From Armillaria gallica (lineage: Eukaryota > Basidiomycota > Agaricomycetes > Agaricales > Physalacriaceae), in the NCBI GenBank assembly GCA_037576215.1, contig JBANDB010000007.1:5177001-5241000 (forward strand): a DNA stretch of 64,000 nucleotides. Direction: 5' to 3'. This document shows, piece after piece, positions 36,333 to 47,627 of this stretch. Position 1 is the stretch's first letter. Every line of letters starts with the position of its first letter. A model generated the notes under the pieces. That model was not told the DNA's origin and made no database searches. It saw only the letters and a program-made list of their open reading frames with translations. The position numbers were made by a program, and so were the translations under genes.

Positions 36333-38184
36333 TGAATGAACGTACTACGACATTCGAGGAGTAAATGTATTGTTAATGTAAAGAGCTGATAGAACTGACG
36401 ATCTCGGGCGGCAGGCCCTACTTTGGTAACGAAAACCCGGGGAGAACGGCAATCCGGTGTGTTCTTAGGTTACAACTCAGCAGGTACGTTCAAGTTGTTG
36501 ATGATCAAGGGTGATTCCCGAGGAGGAAGTAAAACACGCGGGGGGAGGCCAAAGCAACCATGCAATATGCTTATTAGCCTGCCATAGGGATAAGAGCTTG
36601 CGTAATGCGGGGCGGGGAGGGTTTTTGTATTATGATTACAGGTCAACGGACTGGGCCTACTATTCATAGGATGCAACCCGTGAACTGAGTTATCATCCCG
36701 CTAGTCGGATCTACGTTGAATAGATCGAGGGGAAGAGACCATGTTTATTTCGGTCTCGGGGCTAGAAGAGACGGGGAAGTTCGCTACGGGAAGAACAGAA
36801 GAGATGAAACAGGGAAAGAAGGAAGCAACTTGGATATGTTGGGAAGACAAGGGTAATAGAGTGGAGGTTACAACATGTTTTAGTGCTTGCGAGGTAAGCC
36901 TGCCTGCTACGATAGAGGAAGTTGGGATGCCTGTGCTCGGCGGGGAAGATTGACGTATACACGTAGGATAGGCGGTGCGTGGGATGAATGTTCTGCATTG
37001 TTTAGTTAGATAACGGTGATCACTTCCATGCGACCTAAGCCCTGCAGGTGTCGGATTCACAGTGGCAAATCCGTTCTGAGATAGTCCGTGTAAGTAATTC
37101 CTGCTTGTGGCTGGATACATAATCTGGGTTATCACCAGGGGGGAGCGTGTAATAAGCGCAGTGTACCTGCACATCGTATACGTCAGATAGAGAGTAACCT
37201 CGGTGGTGTAAACTTATCAGGGTGAGGGCGACACGTGTGTGAGAGACCGCAGCGAGCGCGCCAAAGTCCTGACGGTCAGATGACAGGCGGCCCGGCGGAA
37301 ATCAACTGTCGACCTCGGCAGATATCGCAACCGTCTGGTCCGGGATAGCGCGACCGAGTACGCAGGGATGCCAGGCCCGTTGTGCGAATATCGGGGAAGG
37401 GGGGAGGCTGAGGCAGATCACGGAAAGAGGGTATTTCATCGATGAGCGCGATAGCATGTTTGGCGTATGTTTGTTTGAAAGAGAGGGACCGAGGGCAGTG
37501 GGCACGTTGGAAGGACAAAGGAACGAGGCGCGAGACATGGACAGGGTTTAGGGACCAGGTTAATGAAACCCCGAGAAAATTCCAGTCCGTACGCCTTTCC
37601 CAAGGACGTGAGTAACGAAAGGGAAAGATTAACAGAAAGATGGCCGGCAAAGTGGCCTTAGTAGTATCGCTACAAAACGGTGATGCAGGGAAATTAGCAA
37701 GCAAGTTGATTAATCTTGGTTGCCGCGTTTTCCAGGGAACCCCAGAAGGTTGCAGCGTGCCCTTTGGTCTGACAAATTACAAAAAGGAAATTGAATTTTT
37801 TTTCAGAAAAAGAGAATAGCCGGCGCTCATTGAAACAGAAACGGACGGACGGCATGAGAACGAACGAGATCTGGATGATCCTTTGTGAATCTCGCGTCGT
37901 CGACACATGGCCTTCCAAGAAGGCACACTATCGGAGACGGGAGGTAACTCTATGAAAATAAATATAATATTAAAATAAGGTGTGATGTCCGGCTCCGGCC
38001 AGAGTGCCGGATGCAGCATATGAGATAAATTTAAAATAGATATAAGAGCGCAAGGTTTTGCCGCTCATTTTCTTTCCTCCAGCCCAAGTCCCCCCGTCTG
38101 CGCACCGTTTCTTTTTCTCTCCCCCTCGCTCGCTGGTTCCTTTGTCTTCCCCCCTTTGCTTTCTCTATCGTCGTATTCTTCGTT
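36333..38184. other. 1.85-kb intergenic interval
   Basis: Contains the GlyRS 3' region and the promoter of the small gene at 38185. Open frames on the minus strand (such as 36701-37174) are low-complexity and show no domain. Near the right end there is TATAAGAG at about 38041, followed by a strongly pyrimidine-rich leader up to the start codon, typical of well-expressed fungal genes. Confidence 0.5.
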
Positions 38185-38652
38185 ATGTCTTCCCGCGACG
38201 CGTCCAAGGGTGTTCCGTCAAATCTCCTGGCTTTCCCGAGCCTGTCTTCGTCTCTCCATGCCCTACCACAGGCCACCAGCATGAAAGGCGTCTCCCTGCA
38301 CCCTAACATGTATGGCCAGCCTGCCAGCGAGGCAAAGGTCCGTCTATTGTATCCACATCCTTGATTCGGAAATGGCTGATCATGGTTATTGTCTCCAGCT
38401 ACAAAAGGCCTTGTCGAAAACCGCGGCAGCGCACCCTTCGCAGAACCCTGCTATGGCTCCGTACATGCGACCTGTGAGTATAGTTTATTTATCTCTGGGC
38501 CTCTGACTCAGTGCTGACCCTTTATGTCAGGCTACTCCATCGTCACATTGCGACTCCTCACCTCTCATGATGCGGAAACCGGTATGTGTTCTTGGATCAC
38601 CACGTCAACTTGGTTTCTGATACTGGTGTCGATGCAGCAAAAATCAAAATGA
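38185..38652 (+). CDS. small 97-residue protein, four exons, unassigned
   Basis: Exons 38185-38337, 38399-38473, 38531-38581 and 38638-38652 all join in phase 0. Introns are 61, 57 and 56 nt; the second and third have GTGAGT and GTATGT donors, while the first donor, GTCCGT, is weaker. The product starts MSSRDASKGVPSNLLAFPSL, is Ser/Pro/Ala/Met-rich, has no membrane segment, and ends RKPQKSK. It is probably disordered. Each intron read through gives an early stop, which supports the splice model. A TATA box and CT-rich leader lie upstream. I recognise no family. Confidence 0.5.
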
Positions 38653-41600
38653 ACGCGTCGTTCAACTATCTTTCCTCCCTCTGGCCTTCCCTGTTCATAT
38701 AGAACATCCAGGGACCGTGTAGACCTCCTCTCTTGGCTGGTTGCTAGTCACCAGCCACATGCTGCATTTTGCTTTCGTCGGGCTTTCGTTTGCATCACAT
38801 CACATCATATAGACCATCATGCATTTTCATTCATCATCTCCAACGACTTCGTTTTTTTCATTTATCTTGGGCTTTTGTGCATTTCTACCTTACTCTATAA
38901 TTTGGTATTATAGTATAGACACCTTCGGGTCCTGCTGCAATTGTATACGGGTACTACGTGCTTTTTCGGAACTGTGTTCATCTTTTGACATGAACTTCAA
39001 TGATGATGAACGTGAACATTCGGACTGTGATGAATATTCGTTCATATTCACAGTTTACGTGCGTGATCTTACGTCACTATATCGAAGAGGATTTATTGAA
39101 TGCATCGGACCCCGTTTTCCCCCCTAGATCTCCCCGTCACTGACTTGGACCAGAGCATCCCTATTATCTCTCTATCTTACTGCTTCTCTCTATCTACTGC
39201 TTCTATCATACACTGCAGTTAACGCATGCTCGCCCAGTTTCATGTCTCGGTTCCAGTCTCATATCTCTATGTCCCGTTGAAAAAAAATCCGAATATTCAC
39301 ATGGCCTTCATCAACTCGTATGTACATGTCATGTTTCTCCTCCCCCTCTTCGATCCTGAACAAGCAAGATAAGGGAATACAATACTCGTTCATCATTCAC
39401 TTGGAAGCCGAAATGTGTGTGTTCAGCGACCGACTGAATAGCTCGCGTGCCACTGTGGGAAACATCTGAACCGGCGGCGCAGCTGCATCCCCGTTCACGA
39501 GATACTTAGGACGAAAGAACATACATACAATATGTTCCGGGTACCGTGGTGACGCAGGGTGAAAGTGACCTGGCCACTGTCCGGTCCCGAGTTCCGTGCA
39601 CACAATCTATCTCCTGCAGGTACAGCTGTAAGCTACCAAAATGCCTCTTTCGCAATATATTCAATACTTATTATTAATGTCATTAATTGACTTCCCCTCG
39701 TCGGTTCTGCCATGACATCACGCTTGCCTTCTCGTCTTCGCGTAGGGCTTTCGTTACGCGACCGTCCTCTCTATTGACGTCGACATCGACGTCAACTCAG
39801 GCAACAACTACTCCCGGTCGGCGCCTCTCTCGGATTTACCCGCACGACCCCGCTGTTTAATTATATTTTTTCCCAAGTGCTGAGTGATGCGCACTGGCAC
39901 ACAACGTATGCTCGAAGGAGAACGTGCCCGGGTGCTGCCACCGGGGCGGACATATATCGTACCGTCGAAATTGCATAGCCCCGGATAAGTTCTGCATCTG
40001 CCTCCGCGAGATAACAACATACACGTAATACCCACCTGGCATCTATTGATCGTAACTCCTCCTTATCGAGAGGAGGGCACTCATTACCTTACAATGTTCA
40101 TGACCACGGATCCCAACTCAGCCCTCCTTCTCGCGCAATTCCTTCTCGCTTTCAATGTAAAACGTGTTCAGCGCATGCTGCGAGTGACTCGTTACCTGTA
40201 GATTCACGAGATTGGCTCAGGTGCCTTGCAATTGAGGGTTCGTCACGCGTATATTGAATCCCTTCGTGATCCACCAGGTTGGTGGTGGGTCCGCAAAGTG
40301 GCATGGGAACTATAGCCTCTTCGCAGCGTGGTGGACGAGCGGGCATTCTCTGGCAGGCAGGCTTTCGGGGATTATATATTATACCCGCCAATCCTTTGGG
40401 TCGTTAGGTACCGCTTTTCTCGCACACAGTTGAATTGAGAGTATTTTGTTGTGTGCCAGGATCCTTCGTCCCCCAGAATGCAAACGTACTGTATACGGGC
40501 AGACCTGGCCGTGAGCTGTAATGTCAAGCTCAGGACCTGTAGCCTATCCAGCGCAGCCTTCCTTCTGTTGACCTCGAGTTATCTTATCTACATCGGGAGA
40601 GCGATGATCTTGTCGATCGTTTGGGGCGAGGTGATCGAAATGATCATCGTAGGAATCGTGCCAACGTCAAGTCTGAATGAGGGATCGGATTCGTGGGGCA
40701 TCGTATTAGAGATCCGTATTCAGTACCAGGAAGGCGACCCACTCTCCATAAGATACGAGGATAATAAGATAATTGGGGCGTGATCTTCTTTATTGTAGCC
40801 TATTCCTGCGTTAACCCTTGTAGTATAATGCACCAGCTCCATTATGAGGGTGCGGCCACCAACAAGGTATAGGGCAGTACCTATTTCCACAAGGAGTAGC
40901 TCAACCGCTTCAAAGTGTAGCACCATACGCTGGCAGATGAATAAGCAATCCCAAGGTCATAGATAAGCATCTTCATTACACGGTCGCCGACAACATACCG
41001 CGATAAGTACTTAAGCTTCACTACCTCGAAGTTTAACCTTCAACTGCGCCACCGCTTACTTGCGTAGTCACCGAGCACGCCATCCTGGCGAAAGTAGTAT
41101 AGCGAAGCCGCAACTAGAAAATTCAACCGCGGAGAAAACGACAGGTATGACGCGGAAATTAAATCACGACGAGATTTCTTCGCCTTGTGCTGATCCTTGG
41201 CATTGACATCGAATATATAACTCGTACGAGCAAGATTTGGGTGGGATCGCGCCGGCTTGTGGGCGATATTACCTATGAGTCACTAGTGGTTTCAGTTTGA
41301 AAGCAGTCTTCTTCAATACATATGCGCGTTGGACAGGGAAGTTGACGAAGGGAAGGGTCCTCGGGTAATCCCTGGATATGAAGGGGAAGGACGATAGATG
41401 GATTCCGAAGGCTCGAAGATGGTGCAAATGAGAACGTGGTGAGCTATGGCAAGAAGTCGTATCTAGGACGACTCGGAGAAGAAGAATACCGAGAGCCACC
41501 AAGAAGGCTAGCACTGATCGTCCCCCACAGCTAGCGCCGGAGAACTGTAACGTCGATGTCGACCTACAGATCTAAGAAAAGTGCGAAGTCAGAGAAAGAT

Positions 41601-41926
41601 TAAGAAACCCGGATCAGTTCAGCGGATCACGGACAAGCCGCCACCAATGTTAATGTGGACGGAAATGAAACAGCCCTCGAGGTTAGGCGAGATTTACATG
41701 CTGGCCGTCGTGAGGTATGGCGTCATTAGAGCCCACTGCTATTGAATACGAGTAAACGTGTATTCTGCGTGATCTGACAGAGAATGTAGATATGTCATCA
41801 ATTAAGGGGAAGCGCTGGACTGCGGGTTAGTAATGAATGATGGTCCAGAAGGTATAATTGCAAACCCATCGATATGATTTCGTGGATTCGGGAGATACGT
41901 GCTAGCACTAAAAATAGGACCAAGAA
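38653..41926. other. 3.3-kb interval without a recognised gene
   Basis: Longest empty stretch of the window. The first part (38653-39370) is T/C-rich and may be the 3' UTR of the small gene. A 22-bp near-perfect palindrome lies at 39774-39795. Frames of 60-110 codons on both strands (for example 40451-40783 plus) have no domain or convincing splice partners. No tRNA was recognised. Confidence 0.45.
39774..39795. promoter_or_regulatory. 22-bp palindrome with two CRE-like half sites
   Basis: TTGACGTCGA and TCGACGTCAA are perfect inverse complements separated by CA. Each arm carries a TGACGTC core like that bound by bZIP factors. No gene is assigned to it. Confidence 0.4.
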
Positions 41927-43034
41927 CGAGGGGGCCGGGAGAATTTCGCGTTCTTGTGATGCGTTTTTGCGTTTTTTTTTTTTTGGCGTTTGGCGTATTT
42001 GGTTAGTATGTATTTGGGTCGACCTGATGCATTTCGGATTAAAAGTTAACATTGCTGGACTTACCCTCCTTGTCAGCCAGCATTTTTCTCTATGTTACTT
42101 CGCGTCAAAGCTAGAATGTATGTCATTTGTGTGTTATAGTGCCATAGAGAAGGCTCCAGATGTTGTTTTGCGAGAGAAAAACAACAGGTAAGTCCAAACA
42201 CAACTTGCATGTCAATCAAATTTTGATTTCGCACCCCACAGGACTTCACGCACGCGTTACTGAAGAAAACGCACTAACTTTCCCAAAGACTATGTTCTCT
42301 TCTCGTTCCAGCCGGATGTTGAGAGAATGCCTCATTTAGCCTTGCGCGTATTGTTATCAACATCAATCACGGGCGGCTTCGCTCAGCCGTACGACTGTTT
42401 CTTGAGCCCCGTAGGCTCGTGGGATATCAAGGCAACGACAACGTAGAATGCTCCAGAACGGGAGAAAACTGCGGGCTGGAACTTGACCTGAATACTGGCA
42501 CCCGTCAAATAAAAAATGCATGCGTTAGGTCAAAAAATCGCACGCGCTCAAAGTTCAACGCTTCGACGCATGTGACTGACATATTTGTGACCAGTGGGAT
42601 CGTGGTTGAATCAGTGCGTTCAGTTGCGTTCGTTGCGTTCAACCAACATTCAACGGTGCGTTGAGATTCGTTTGTGAGAGCGTTTGCAAAACGTTTGACC
42701 GGTTGCCTACTCGGGTTTGCTTTGCTATGACTCGGATCGTGAGTCTGATTCTTGTATTGCCGACCTCTGCAGCCGCTGATGTTACCTTCCGCTTTTTCGA
42801 ATACCCGAGAGTAAAGTGCTAGTCGAACGTTAATACTGCCAGTGGAATATAGGCCTAATCATATATTGGAAACAAAACAGCAAAACAACGCACTTTCGTC
42901 ACTCACGCAAACGCATCGACGCGTTCTCCCCTATGCATGCACGATAACGCAAATGCACGCAGACTTAACGCAAACCCAGCGAACGCACGAACGTAATACG
43001 CAAACGCGAAATTCACCGTGCCCAGATCGAGGGG
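41927..43034. mobile_element. candidate non-autonomous DNA transposon with GCGTT/AACGC subterminal motifs
   Basis: A perfect 12-bp inverted repeat, GAATTTCGCGTT (41941-41952) and AACGCGAAATTC (43003-43014), bounds about 1.07 kb. Similarity between the ends continues outward for some 10 bases with mismatches. GCGTT motifs cluster on the plus strand at the left end and recur at 42522-42700, while AACGC motifs cluster at 42885-43010, giving an inverted arrangement of short subterminal repeats. CGAGGGG occurs outside both ends (41927-41933 and 43028-43034) and could be a target duplication, though the spacing to the repeats is unequal. No transposase frame is present. Confidence 0.5.
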
Positions 43035-43095
43035 TATTTGAACTTTGATTACGAGGAAGACCACGATATACAGATTGAATTAGATAAACGAAGCG

Positions 43096-43695
43096 TCAGC
43101 CCCATGCTGCTGTAGTGCTGCGTGTAAGATAAGATGTGAGCAAGATTCCAGGCAAATGAACAGATACTGACCTATAGTTGACAATCAGATGTCCGTCAGT
43201 AGCAAATGACTGGATGTTTCTGGTTAGCGATTGGAGCTTGACAAAGGCGAAGCAAGTCCCACCTTGAACAGATTGGATACAGTATCGTCCGGTGCTGGAG
43301 AGAATGCCAGGTTGATATACGTATGCTGTAGGGGGGGAATTTGTTCAGCATATCCAAGGTCGATCCAGCACAATCGTTTACACACCAACGGCTCCCCTGC
43401 CTTCCACGCCAATTCCTTCCTTAGAAACTGTATAACTGCCTGGAACCTATTCGACGACGTGATTTTGAAGAAGTTCTGCTTCATGATTGGCGCATTTCCG
43501 ACAGCCTTGAAGCGTACAATCACTGTATTTTCCCTGAGTAAACGACCTTCATTGGCGACCGAGTAACAACGCACCTTTCTCTCCGTCCTTTTTCTTATAC
43601 GTCTGCAGAGCTTTGAGGGCCTCGGTTACAGATTCTGAGGGACCCTCTGGGTTCGCCCATGACGGTAATGGCCGGTCTGGTGAATCGGAGGACAT
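43096..43695 (-). CDS. ATG12: ubiquitin-like autophagy protein Atg12
   Basis: Ubiquitin-like modifier that is conjugated to Atg5 and acts as part of the Atg8-lipidation E3 in autophagosome formation. It starts [13 protein letters not shown], followed by an acidic, disordered leader. The ubiquitin-fold part is highly conserved: [58 protein letters not shown] and [19 protein letters not shown]. The C-terminal Gly needed for activation by Atg7 is the last residue. The last two introns join cleanly. The first intron keeps frame only if the donor is GTATAA (after LQT), which removes a short Lys-rich stretch; the donor just downstream shifts the frame. Confidence 0.93.
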
Positions 43696-44094
43696 GACTT
43701 CAAGTGTCACGCCATGTCACGCCGCATAACCGGATGGTTATGCCCATTTTTGGGCTTGAATATTTCCCACCTACCCTCCTCATTGTTTCGTGAATTCGAT
43801 GCAACGGAAATCATAGCAGCCAGACAGATATGATCCCCGCTCTCTCATCAGTGGAACAAACTTATTGGCATGGCCACCACTGCAGGGCCGTGCACTAAGG
43901 TTCAAATTCCGCCACACATGTTTCCAGAGTACGTTTTTGTTAATCAGTTCACGCGAATATTTGTACATGATATATGAAATTCCAATCCCCAGATTTACGT
44001 TTACGCGTCGACCGTCTCATCTGTAGTTGACAAGGATGAGTCAATCACTGCACACGTGTACTAAAGGAAACAACTGACAGATTCCTTTGTGTTT
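43696..44094. other. 0.4-kb intergenic interval
   Basis: Between the ATG12 start and the end of the Ddr48-like gene, both on the minus strand. No gene seen. It holds the ATG12 promoter, including a directly repeated GTCACGCC around 43708-43720. Confidence 0.5.
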
Positions 44095-45118
44095 TTAGAA
44101 TTTGCCACCGCCGAACTTGGAGAGGCCCTCGCGGAGACCCGCACCGACTTTGTTCGCCGTGTCCGAGTCCTGGGTGGTGATGAGTACTGTCACCGTCAGG
44201 GCTGAGAAAACGGGGACCTACAAGGTTGTACCCAGCCTTCTGCGCGGCGAACGACACGCTCTTGTCTACCCAGTCACCCCCACCGGTCTGTGACTTGTTG
44301 CCGGATGAACCGTCCTTGTCATTGCCGGACCCATACGAACTATCCTTGTTACCGGACCCATACGAGCTATCTTTGTTGTCGGAGCCGTACGAACTGTCTT
44401 TGTTGCCGGAGCTAGCAGTGTTACCCGACCCGTAGGAGTCGTCCTTGTTGGTCGATCCGTAGGAACTAGTGTTGTTTCCAGAACCATACGAATCGTTGCC
44501 AGACGACTTGGATCCGTACGAGTCGTTGTTACCGGAACCGTATGAGTCGTTCCCTCCGGAAGTGTTGGTGGAGGAGGAGCGGTCGTTGCTCGAGCCGTAG
44601 CTGTCGCTACCTCCGCTCCCACCACGCTTAGCACCTCCCGACCCATAACTGTCGTCGTTGGTGGACGAGTTGTCGTTGGAGCCACGATTGCCCGACCCGT
44701 AGCTATCGTTGTTGGAGGACGTGCGGTTGCCTGACCCGTCATTTCGCGATCCTCCATAGCCGGAGTCGTTGCCGCCTGTGGTAGTGGTGGATCCGTACGA
44801 GTCTGATTTGGCGGACCCGTAGGTGTCGTCGTTGGAGGAAGAGTTGTTGTTGCGACTACCGTACGTGTCTGTGTTACCAGACCCGTAGGAATCGTCGTTG
44901 GAAGAAGTGTTACGGGAACCGTACGAGTCTGTTTTGCCAGATCCATAGGAATCGTTGTTGGAGGAAGTGTTTCGGGTGCCTGTGTTACCAGACCCGTACG
45001 AGTCGTCGTTGGTGGATCGGTTGTTGTTTCCGGAACCGTACGAGTCGTTGTTAGACGACCCATAAGAGTCGTTGTTTCCAGACCCGTAGGAGTTATCGTT
45101 GTCATTGTTGTAAGACAT
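44095..45118 (-). CDS. Ddr48-like Ser/Asn/Gly/Tyr repeat protein
   Basis: Intrinsically disordered, repeat-rich protein resembling yeast Ddr48 (a stress-induced flocculent-type protein) in its unit. About 270 of roughly 320 residues are variants of (N/S)(N/D)DSYGSGN repeated some 35 times, starting MSYNNDNDNSYGSGNNDSYG. The tail after the repeats is different and conserved-looking: GGGDWVDKSVSFAAQKAGYN, then one intron (GTAGGT donor), then SDTANKVGAGLREGLSKFGG. I chose the spliced form because the read-through tail is arbitrary. The repeats may reflect convergence rather than descent from Ddr48. A TATA box and an STRE lie upstream. The opposite strand is open over most of the gene only because of the repeat composition. 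Confidence 0.75.
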
Positions 45119-45210
45119 GGTAGCAGGATGCGTTAGGAGTGGAGAACAAGGTGGGAATTGTTGTTGCGTGAGGTTGCTCCTCTATACTGATGAACATGTA
45201 CGCCACTAGC

Positions 45211-45234
45211 ATTTATAGCCCCACAACTTAGGGG
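45211..45234 (-). promoter_or_regulatory. TATA box and STRE of the Ddr48-like gene
   Basis: On the gene's strand GGCTATAAAT (plus 45211-45220) lies about 95 bp before the ATG. A stress-response element, CCCCT (AGGGG on plus, 45230-45234), lies just upstream of it. Yeast DDR48 is induced by stress through STRE-binding factors, so the pair fits; function here is inferred. Confidence 0.5.
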
Positions 45235-45745
45235 CTCAGGCTGACATCAGGTCGGGAGTTTAGTTCACCGAATGGCACGCATCAGGTGTTGCTCGCGGCA
45301 TCTCTTCCCCTCAAGAACCCTCGTTCTTGATAATTTAGGCGTACGTGATAGACGGCTGGCATCCACACAGCCCGCACGGCGCCCAAGCCAGATACAGGAC
45401 ACCCGTGCAGTGAGCAAACGTTCATTGGTCTCTCAACATTTCATCTGTCACGGTTCGGAGGATGCCTTCGGACCAATCATGACGCGGATTGACGCGATCG
45501 ACCTCAAGGTGATGGCGAGAATAGATGATGATGCGAATCTGCAGGCAATGCAATATGGCGTAATGAAGGACAATTTAATTTTGTCATGACGAGTCATACC
45601 GAGTCATTCAGCGAGCGCTCAACCTTCACGTTCGACATCCAAGTGCGTCTTGTGCCTCTCAGTTGACCTGGCGTCAGTAAGCGTACTATTCTCGCTCATC
45701 CAACAAAGCCGATACATTTATCCAGCCGTGCTTCTGGTCTACTTC
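45235..45745. other. 0.5-kb intergenic interval
   Basis: Between the promoter of the Ddr48-like gene and the 3' end of BNA1. A 105-codon plus-strand frame (45272-45589) is open but Arg-rich and unrecognised; I treat it as chance. Confidence 0.4.
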
Positions 45746-46420
45746 TTACTTCTCATCAGCAACAACACCGCAAACCTTGCATCGCCTTATGTCTTCGCTG
45801 CTCATCCACTTCTGGATTACGGGCTTCAGCTGAGTCCCCAGGTCCGTAACATGGAACGATTCCTCGTAAATGACCGTCGGCTTCTCGTGCTCGCCTTTCT
45901 CACAGTACCAGCGCAGGCGATCTGTACGGATCCCATCAGACAGGAAGTAAACGCGCGTTTAAGCTGAGAAGTCTAACCAAACGATTCAGCAGGTCGTTCG
46001 CGTTCTATTACTAGTCCTATTGTGTCGGCGAATCGAACAGGATTATGAGGCACGTTGGCTTTGGTCAATGAGACAGGGATGCGCTCCGCGGGCCTGAAGG
46101 ACGCACCAGGAAGAAGGAACATCTCCCCCTCTTCGATCCTGATGTCTCTAAATTTGCCTTCGTCTACTACTCGCAGTAGCATACCCCCTTTATGCTGATA
46201 GAACCACTCCTATGCAAATGAATAAGATGATATTTAATTTCCACATACCTCGTACCTCTGTTTCATTTACATGGTAATCTTTCCTCTCATTGGGACCACC
46301 AACCGTCATGATAACGAAATCCTTGCCCCTGTATATACAAAAGTTGTTGACGGGTGGCTGGAGTAAATGGCCGTTCTTCTCCAGCCATTTTGGAAAGTTA
46401 ATGGGAGGCGCAAGAGGCAT
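45746..46420 (-). CDS. BNA1: 3-hydroxyanthranilate 3,4-dioxygenase
   Basis: Opens the ring of 3-hydroxyanthranilate in the kynurenine route to quinolinate and NAD; cytosolic cupin enzyme using Fe2+. It starts [20 protein letters not shown], then [20 protein letters not shown] and [14 protein letters not shown]. Splicing at GTACGA gives [18 protein letters not shown] with the conserved iron and substrate ligands. Two further introns give [20 protein letters not shown] and [16 protein letters not shown]. The last exon has [15 protein letters not shown] and ends [11 protein letters not shown]. Length is about 175 residues, normal. The C-terminal structural metal site of bacterial and fungal enzymes looks incomplete: only the WYC cysteine and the CKVC pair are seen, with FHVTDLG where FxCxDLG is usual. 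Confidence 0.93.
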
Positions 46421-46734
46421 GATGGATGTGTAAGAGGATCGCGGCCGACAGTAAACCTTATCTGCCGGCGGGATTGTCGGCCCGACCCTACAGTCACGTG
46501 CATTTTAATCACAACCACGAGATCTCAAACACGTGCTCCGGGAGCCCCGGTCCGACGCCACCCCATGCCTGAAGTGGAAGAAGGCCCTCGCCTTTTTTTC
46601 TGAATCAACCGAAAATCTGCGCGGCGACAGGCTTTTTGTCTTGCTCTCGCCTTGATACCGTGAGATTCATTCTCCTTCATCGTCTGACTATATTCTGAGC
46701 GATTTTTCCAGCAGATATTCACTGGCTCGAGCGT
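46421..46734. promoter_or_regulatory. shared divergent promoter region, BNA1 / Ser-Pro-rich gene
   Basis: The 314 bp between two divergently transcribed starts must hold both promoters. It contains CACGTG-like sequences (GTCACGTGC at about 46493 and ACACGTGC at about 46530), which are common bHLH targets. No coding frame. Confidence 0.4.
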
Positions 46735-47627
46735 ATGGTGGCTACTGCATCCGCCGCTGCGGCTTCACTTGCAAATGAGGAAAAGAAACGGAAACAGACG
46801 ATGGAGAGAGCCAAGGCGACGCATGTACGTTAGCGTTTCTTTCTAGACTTTCAGGCAGCTAAAATCCACTTGGAAAGCTCTCAAGGCAGCTCCAGATGAG
46901 ATTACAGTATGCGAAACTAAAGGTCGAGCATGGCTGGGTACGGCAGGGCTTGCCTCTCAAGCTTTCTAACACTGAACTTGCTACTATTCCAGACAAAACA
47001 AACCCTCAACGAAGTCGAAAACCTGTACTTTCACCATTCCCATATTCGAGGGCCCAGACCCGTGCCAACCAACCAGCTGCTCTCGACGTCCCACGAGTCG
47101 ACGTTGTTGCTCAGCGATACCCCTTCTCCCCGCCAATCTTCCTTGTCTTTCAGATCCAACATATCCAGGACGTCGACGCTGATCGATCTCGACGTTCCGA
47201 CAGATATCGAGGTCGAGACGACCCCAGACCCCTCCTCCTCGTTTACACCACCCCCAGCTGTTGCGCCGCTGCAGCCGTCGCCGTTCCCTCCTGATAGCAC
47301 CTTGTCCAGACCCAGGACGCAATCCCCCTCTCGGTCACCCGTGCCCACAGGCAAGACGCAAACAGTCAGTTCCTACTTATTATCTCCAGAGTTGCAAAGT
47401 TGCTGATCGTGTGCTAGAAACCATGGCCCTCGCCCACACTAACACCTAAAAGGCAGCCAGCAAAGTTATTGTCGGCGCCAGATATTTATGGGAAGGGTCA
47501 ACAAGCGGGGCCTGTGCTGACTTATGATTCCTTCTGGTCGAAGCACACGTCCGCACCGCATTATCGCAGTCTGGGCAGCTTGTCGTCGAGGGGAAGTGTC
47601 AGCGATGTCATGAACGACGTCGGGTGA
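46735..47627 (+). CDS. Ser/Pro-rich protein with N-terminal coiled-coil-like region, 239 residues, unassigned
   Basis: Four phase-0 exons: 46735-46824, 46890-46937, 46993-47364 and 47418-47627. Introns are 53-65 nt with canonical ends. The N-terminal 60 residues are helical and charged (LANEEKKRKQTMERAKATH, then LQMRLQYAKLKVEHGW and TKQTLNEVENLYF), suggesting a short coiled coil. The rest is disordered, with Ser/Thr/Pro clusters and many SP/TP sites (possible proline-directed phosphorylation), and the last exon adds KPWPSPTLTPKRQPAKLL and ends SDVMNDVG. No family recognised. It is divergent from BNA1. The exon model is well supported by phase and by stops inside each intron. Confidence 0.62.

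Noticed and set aside
36701..37174. A 157-codon minus-strand frame in the GlyRS-downstream interval
   Set aside because: Composition is Ser/Thr/Pro-rich without a domain, there is no splice context, and overlapping frames are equally open.
43880..43920. A tRNA B-box-like GGTTCAAATTCC
   Set aside because: The motif has one base too many for the B-box consensus, and there is no matching A box or cloverleaf around it.
44266..45105. A 279-codon minus-strand frame overlapping the Ddr48-like gene
   Set aside because: It is the shifted frame of the same repeats and encodes a Thr/Pro-only sequence; openness follows from the repeat unit lacking stops in this frame.
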